Below are positions 60,701-64,000 of a stretch of DNA of 64,000 nucleotides, one piece after another. Position numbers and translations under genes: made by a program. A model generated the notes under the pieces. That model worked only from the letters and a program-made list of their open reading frames with translations, was not told the origin of the DNA and did no database searches. The DNA lies in NCBI GenBank assembly GCA_902826685.1, contig CADEFT010000023.1, positions 62,001 through 126,000 on the forward strand, in the 5' to 3' direction. Source of the stretch: an uncultured Acidobacteriota bacterium. GTDB lineage: Bacteria > Acidobacteriota > Terriglobia > Bryobacterales > Bryobacteraceae. Every line of letters begins with the position of its first letter. Within the stretch, counting starts at the first letter, position 1.

Positions 60701-61373
60701 GGTTCTGATCGACCAGAGACCCGGCCTCGATCCCTTCGACGTGGCCCACCGGCTGCGCCGGGAAGGGCTGCTCGACGGCGCGCGGCTCGCCGTCCTGAGC
60801 CATCTGCGCCGCCGGGCCGACCAGCAGGCCTTCAGCGCCGCGGGCTTCGCCCTGACCGTGGCCAAGCCCGCCCGTCCAAGGGAACTGGTGGCCCAGTTCA
60901 CCTCGCTGTTCTCCCAGCAAGGCAGCCTCCCCGAGCCTGGAACCGTGCTGCCGGCGCCCGTCTTCGATCTGCGCATTCTCGTTGCCGAGGACAATCTGGT
61001 CAATCAGAAACTGGCCCGCCGCGTCCTCGAGAAGCTCGGCTGCCACGTCGATATGGCGATCAACGGCCACCAGGCGATCGAGTACTGGCGGCGCAATCGC
61101 TACGACCTGATTCTCATGGATTGCCAGATGCCCGAACTCGACGGCTATCAAGCCACCACCGAGATCCGCCGCCACGAGCAGAGCGCCGCACGCCCCCGCA
61201 CACCGATTGTCGCCATGACCGCCAGCGCTCTCGATTCCGACCGCGAGCGGTGTCTCGCCAACGGCATGGACGATTTCCTTTCCAAACCCGTACAGATCGA
61301 GCAACTGCGTGCCGCCCTCGATCGCTACTCCGCTAACCCGTCCCGCGTGCCTCACTCCCCCGCCGCCTGTTAA
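57726..61373 (+). CDS. Hybrid sensor histidine kinase (PAS/GAF-HisKA-HATPase-REC-REC)
   Basis: 1215 aa, no clear transmembrane segment, so probably cytosolic. Several PAS domains (about 1-110, 125-250, 430-550 and 560-685) surround a GAF domain (about 265-420). HisKA has FLAHMSHEIRTPMHG with phospho-acceptor His710. HATPase has NLAGNAVKFTEKG, DTGIGVS and GGTGLGLSIC. The first receiver (about 935-1060) lacks the acidic pair (VVSSLPEQ) and looks degenerate. The second (RILVAEDNLVNQ, LILMDCQMPE with Asp1132, and a C-terminal Lys in SKPV) is intact. No response regulator or Hpt gene is adjacent. The signal is unknown. Confidence 0.94.
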   Translation: MRVWENAALPFDDAPFGFLIVEPGGTVVTVNRLLCDRLGRERDGILGTPVWNLAVPGGIAGTEGWFRCHLAGRQAEPRHIIEMRALSGAVCQFEAQASPLPVESGGGLRCYLVDVTGRERLEHRLKRRERLLSEAEQIARFGSIEWDIENGSEEWSPECYRIAGIPPGSTLHSEIFIERIDPADRGEYRARLRQSLAGGSPHDFEFRLRHEDGTIRHCRERARVLTDPAGKPVTLLATIQDVTAQKTVAQDLLRTTQSLCGEREILSLLAQRASLDHVLSTVCHMVDSALPSAVSSIELVRPGDTTLDNAASPNASDRLRLVLADQAMGLGLAAAAIERNRPVLQLDAQDDISTHQRRHLIDAGVRATCSVPIDSRQGRALGALTVYLGDRAAPNPEQMRTLEAAAGLAALAIERRREESTLRETVQRFEALVKHAPAGIFLTSASGRLLFRNQRLQDWTGAGPEESGEWYSGVHPEHSARLARAWAEAVENEREFTCEFDIAVSGDHALRSVVSRAVPLRGESDEVTGYLGTVTDISPRIRMEKAVDEQRLRFELAVRGANDGIWDWDIDRGSFYFSPRFLELLGIAGHDIPADRRAGSIDFFLDRLHPADDNFVRESLDGHLAGRTGFDIECRARVHSGAYRWFRLKGVAIFDEVGRPTRMAGSIADVTAAKVADQELRQMVEELKLARQKAEQAARVKSEFLAHMSHEIRTPMHGVLGMTGLLLETSLSTEQREYAETVRHSAEALLTVLNDILDMSKIEAGKLLVERIPFEIESVVSEVIGLLGPKAREKSLELITHFVKGVPAVVVTDPARLRQILLNLAGNAVKFTEKGYVRLAVDITDTGYDRPMLRLRVRDTGIGVSKDRQDALFQEFTQADASTTRRYGGTGLGLSICQRLAALMGGTIEVESEPGWGSIFTALLPLETAAGKGPTVADTLFSPPLQGRRALVVSSLPEQRRAIAQCLSYAGMAVASLGSLTNLCEVAGPFDVVLIDQRPGLDPFDVAHRLRREGLLDGARLAVLSHLRRRADQQAFSAAGFALTVAKPARPRELVAQFTSLFSQQGSLPEPGTVLPAPVFDLRILVAEDNLVNQKLARRVLEKLGCHVDMAINGHQAIEYWRRNRYDLILMDCQMPELDGYQATTEIRRHEQSAARPRTPIVAMTASALDSDRERCLANGMDDFLSKPVQIEQLRAALDRYSANPSRVPHSPAAC

Positions 61374-61389
61374 ACTGTGGTTCGACCAC

Positions 61390-62808
61390 ATGGCTTCGCC
61401 TGGCAATGCGCGGCGGCGCTTCCTTCAATCGGCACTGACAGCCGCCTCCGCCGCACCGGCGCTGCTTTCGGCCATTCGCGGCCGGCCGAATTTCCTGTTC
61501 CTGTTTCCCGACCAGCATCGCCACGATTGGATCCCGGGCTCGAAGAAGGTAGCATTGGCCGCGTCCAATCTCGATTGGCTGGCGCGGAACGGCGTCACGT
61601 TTACCCGCGCCTTCACCGCATCCCCTCTGTGCGCCCCCGCGCGAGCCTGTCTCGCCTCCGGCCGTGAGTACGGAAGGTGTGGCGTGCGCGGCAACAATCA
61701 GGACTTCCCGCTCGATATGCCGACGTTCTACCAGGCCCTGCGCGAGGCCGGCTATTGGGTCGCCGGCTGCGGGAAATTCGATCTCCACAAAGCGACGCTT
61801 GACTGGGGCATCGACGGCAAGCGCTTCCTGCCCGAATGGGGCTTTCAGGACGGGATCGACAACGCGGGGAAGCTCGATGCCGTGCGCAGCGGCGCCGCCG
61901 AGCCGCGCGACCCCTACATGGCCCACCTGCACCGGCGCGGACTGGCGGCGCTGCACGTCGAGGATTTCCGCCGCCGCGCCCAGCAGGCGAGCTATCTCTA
62001 TACGGCTCCCTCGCCGCTGCCGGAGGATTGCTATTGCGACAACTGGATCGGGTCGAACGCCCTCGAACTGATGCGCACGTTTCCTTCGGCGCGGCCCTGG
62101 TTTCTTCAGGTGAACTTCACCGGGCCGCACAACCCCATCGATATCACCCGCCGCATGGAGCGCCAGGCGCGCGGCCGCGAATTTCCGCAGCCCGCCCGAT
62201 CGAGCCAATACACGCCCTTCCGCCACACCGCCATCCGCCAGAACTACGCCGCCATGATCGAAAACATCGACCGGCTGTGCGGCCAGTTGATCGAGGAAGT
62301 GCGCCGCCGTGGCGAACTCGCCAACACCTTCATCGTCTATTCGAGCGATCACGGCGAAATGCTGGGCGATCATGAGCGCTGGGGCAAAAGCGTGCCCTAT
62401 CAGCCCGCCGTGGGCGTTCCCCTCATCGTCAAGGGACCCGGCATTCCGCGCGGCGTCACCACCGACGCTTTGACCAGCCTGATCGACCTGACGGCCACCT
62501 TCGCCGATTACGCCGGCGCGCGGATGCGCGATATCGACGGCATATCGCTCCGCGGCGTGTTGAACGGCAGCGTCAGGAATCACCGCGAGCAGGTACGGTC
62601 CGGACTCGGACCCTGGCGCATGGTCTTCGACGGACGTTATAAGCTGATTCGGGGCTTCGACCTGCCCACTCCACGCGGGGCCACCAAGGGTCCGCCACCA
62701 ACTGAGCCGCGTCCCCTGCTGTTCGATCTGAAACTCGATCCCGACGAGTCTTCCAATCTGGCGCGGCAGGCGCCGCTGCAAGTGGAGCGGCTCGGCAAGC
62801 TACTTTGA
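61390..62808 (+). CDS. Sulfatase (formylglycine type), Tat-exported
   Basis: 472 aa from the ATG at 61390. An earlier in-frame ATG at 61309 lies in the kinase gene. Twin-arginine signal NARRRFLQSAL. The formylglycine site is Cys81 in PLCAPARACLASG (C-x-P-x-R). Metal ligands are in FPDQH (N-terminal Asp; one of the usual two is replaced by Gln) and SSDHGEMLGDHERWGK. YQPAVGVPLIVKGPGI is a typical late segment. It should remove sulfate esters from a sugar or similar substrate in the periplasm. An FGE maturase is required, but the FGE-like domain at 35-36 kb is not a convincing candidate. Confidence 0.9.
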   Translation: MASPGNARRRFLQSALTAASAAPALLSAIRGRPNFLFLFPDQHRHDWIPGSKKVALAASNLDWLARNGVTFTRAFTASPLCAPARACLASGREYGRCGVRGNNQDFPLDMPTFYQALREAGYWVAGCGKFDLHKATLDWGIDGKRFLPEWGFQDGIDNAGKLDAVRSGAAEPRDPYMAHLHRRGLAALHVEDFRRRAQQASYLYTAPSPLPEDCYCDNWIGSNALELMRTFPSARPWFLQVNFTGPHNPIDITRRMERQARGREFPQPARSSQYTPFRHTAIRQNYAAMIENIDRLCGQLIEEVRRRGELANTFIVYSSDHGEMLGDHERWGKSVPYQPAVGVPLIVKGPGIPRGVTTDALTSLIDLTATFADYAGARMRDIDGISLRGVLNGSVRNHREQVRSGLGPWRMVFDGRYKLIRGFDLPTPRGATKGPPPTEPRPLLFDLKLDPDESSNLARQAPLQVERLGKLL

Positions 62809-63123
62809 GCCACACGGTTTCGGCGTATCTGCTCGGGACATCGCTCGAGAGGTGCCGGACGCAGCGACATTACGTTGATCGTGGCGGTACCGGTTCGCGG
62901 AAACAAGCGCGACACATCGTTCTTTACCATGGCCGCCGCATTGGCAGTCGAAAGAAAGGCGTTGAGCGCGGCCCTATCCATCCACCTGCCTTGGGAAAAC
63001 ACCCCACTGATGCGCGACAGGCTACGAATGTCCCCATGCCGCCCGATCGTCGAAGGAACTCCGTCCGCGTAAAATTTTGAGTGTAAATTAAGGGCTTGAC
63101 AAGGCCAAAGGAGCAAACCACGG
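62809..63123. other. Intergenic region ending in the probable IS left end
   Basis: 315 bp between the sulfatase stop and the transposase remnant. The last 50 bp (GAGTGTAAATTAAGGGCTTG at about 63078, then TTGACA) look like an IS256-family terminus plus transposase promoter, with AGGAG before the ATG. The 62815-63079 part is open on the minus strand with protein-like composition but has no recognisable start or family. It may be a relic of the gene interrupted by the element. Confidence 0.45.
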
Positions 63124-64000
63124 ATGGCCAAAGACTGGATAGATCGAGACGAACTGGCAGGCAAGCTGATGGAGAAGGCCAGCAGCGCCGAAGACCCCCT
63201 GCGGGCAATGCGGAGTTGCTGACCGGCTTCGTGATGGAGGCCGAGGTGGCGGCGAAAGTGGGAGCCGAGGCCTACGAGCGCAAGCGATCAGCGCAGCACG
63301 CAACGAAACGGCCATCGCCAACGGCGATGGGACACGCGGCTGGGGACACTGAACCTGCAGATTCCCAAGGTGCGCGAGGGCGGCTATGTGCCGAGCTTCA
63401 TCGAGCACCGCAAGCGCAGCGAACAGGCGTTGATCAGCGTGATCCAGGAAGCGGTGGTCAAGGGCGTATCGGCACTGGAACAGTTGGGGATCGCCGGGGT
63501 GCCGGCCAGCCAGGTGAGCCAGTTGTGTTCGACGCTGGACGAGAGGGTGAGCAAGTTCCGGGAGGGCCCGCTAGACGCTCTGTATGAGAAGGTGCGGGTG
63601 GATGAGCGAAGTGGAGTCGATGGCGGTGGTAATTGCCGTTGGGGGGAATGCCGAAGGGCGGCGCCAGGTGCTGGGCTTCGACGTGATCGCGGCGGAAACC
63701 GAAGAAGGCTGGACGGATCTTTTGAAAGGCTTGAAGGAGCGCGGATTGTGCGGCGTCAAGCTGGTAATCAGCGACCGCACATGGGTTTGAAGAACGCGAT
63801 CCGCAAGGTGCTGAAGGCGGAATGGCAGCGCTGCAAGGTGCACTCTTACCGCAATGTGCCGGCGCATGTTCCACGGCGCAGCCAGCCGGAAGTGAGCGAA
63901 GCGATGAAGGCGGTTTTCGTACAGCGCGACGAAAACAGCGCCAAGCTGAAGGCGGCGGATTTGATACGCCAATTCCAGCCACGGTTCGCCAAGGCGATGG
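63124..64000 (+). pseudogene. IS256-family (mutator) transposase remnant, frameshifted, runs off window
   Basis: The reconstructed reading is MAKDWIDRDELAGKLMEKAS, then LLTGFVMEAEVAAKVGAEAYER, LGTLNLQIPKVREGGYVPSF, ALISVIQEAVVKGVS, VVIAVGGNAEGRRQVLGFD, GLCGVKLVISD and WQRCKVHSYRNVPAHVPRRS, an IS256 pattern. It is spread over several frames: shifts occur near 63205, 63284, 63600 and 63775, and in-frame losses are seen after GVS and before DALYEKVRVD, where the first catalytic Asp block is shortened. A complete member has about 400 codons in one frame. The element is therefore dead unless rescued from elsewhere. Its right end is outside the window. Confidence 0.92.

Noticed and set aside
62637..63164. 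175-aa minus-strand gene at the sulfatase 3' end
   Set aside because: Overlaps the sulfatase gene by 172 bp and crosses the IS end. No family is recognised, so it is kept only as a possible relic in the findings.

Overview
The window looks like a chromosomal segment of an acidobacterium of the Solibacter/Bryobacter type (inference). The DNA is GC-rich. It carries an Oar-like TonB receptor with a carboxypeptidase-regulatory N-terminus, a planctomycete-type cytochrome fused to a formylglycine-enzyme fold, DUF1080 and PQQ repeats, several Tat-exported enzymes, two toxin-antitoxin pairs and many enzymes acting on carbohydrates. No rRNA, CRISPR array or phage genes are visible. One tRNA gene (Ser, UGA) is present.

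Layout. 1-8.2 kb: a partial DUF1801 gene, a FeeM-like N-acyl amino acid synthase beside a patatin-like membrane lipase, a sugar-phosphate isomerase/epimerase with a DJ-1/PfpI protein, a Tat-exported class V aminotransferase and a GT39-like glycosyltransferase. 8.2-13.3 kb: a compact corrinoid methyltransferase operon under a divergent GntR/FadR regulator with a palindromic operator. It encodes a UroD-type methyltransferase, a corrinoid protein, a [2Fe-2S]-ASKHA corrinoid activator and three small proteins. 13.2-23.4 kb: a di-haem peroxidase, a VapBC pair, UDP-glucose dehydrogenase, DUF2277, an ECF sigma factor, tRNA-Ser, a ceramidase-like enzyme, a GH88/105 hydrolase, a sigma-54 activator and an unknown protein. 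23.5-30.4 kb: a polysaccharide module (Wzt-like ATPase, methyltransferase, two-domain glycosyltransferase), then a zinc-ribbon membrane protein and a site-2 protease.

30.2-39.9 kb: a large TonB receptor, divergent from five tightly packed genes: a Tat Gfo/Idh oxidoreductase, a cytochrome c-FGE fusion, ApbE, DUF3052 and a DUF1080-PQQ-EF-hand protein. Together these suggest oxidative sugar or glycoside breakdown outside the cytoplasm. A degenerate tandem repeat lies just after it. 40.5-49.5 kb: a zinc alcohol dehydrogenase, a Cys-rich protein, alpha-glucan phosphorylase, MazEF, and an operon of PaaK/CapK-like ligase, MFS transporter and M20 peptidase. 49.6-55.7 kb: a very compact operon of RpiB-like protein, DeoC, GAF-SpoIIE phosphatase, LysA, a degenerate sulfatase and TrmO. 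55.7-64 kb: a NicO-type Ni/Co transporter, a hotdog thioesterase, a large hybrid histidine kinase, a Tat sulfatase and a decayed IS256-family transposase running off the right edge.

Genes are packed with ATGA/GTGA or longer overlaps and with convergent 3' overlaps up to 132 bp, so promoters and terminators are hard to see. The most interesting regions are the corrinoid operon, the putative extracytoplasmic sugar-oxidation operon, the FeeM-patatin pair and the repeat array at about 39.9-40.5 kb.
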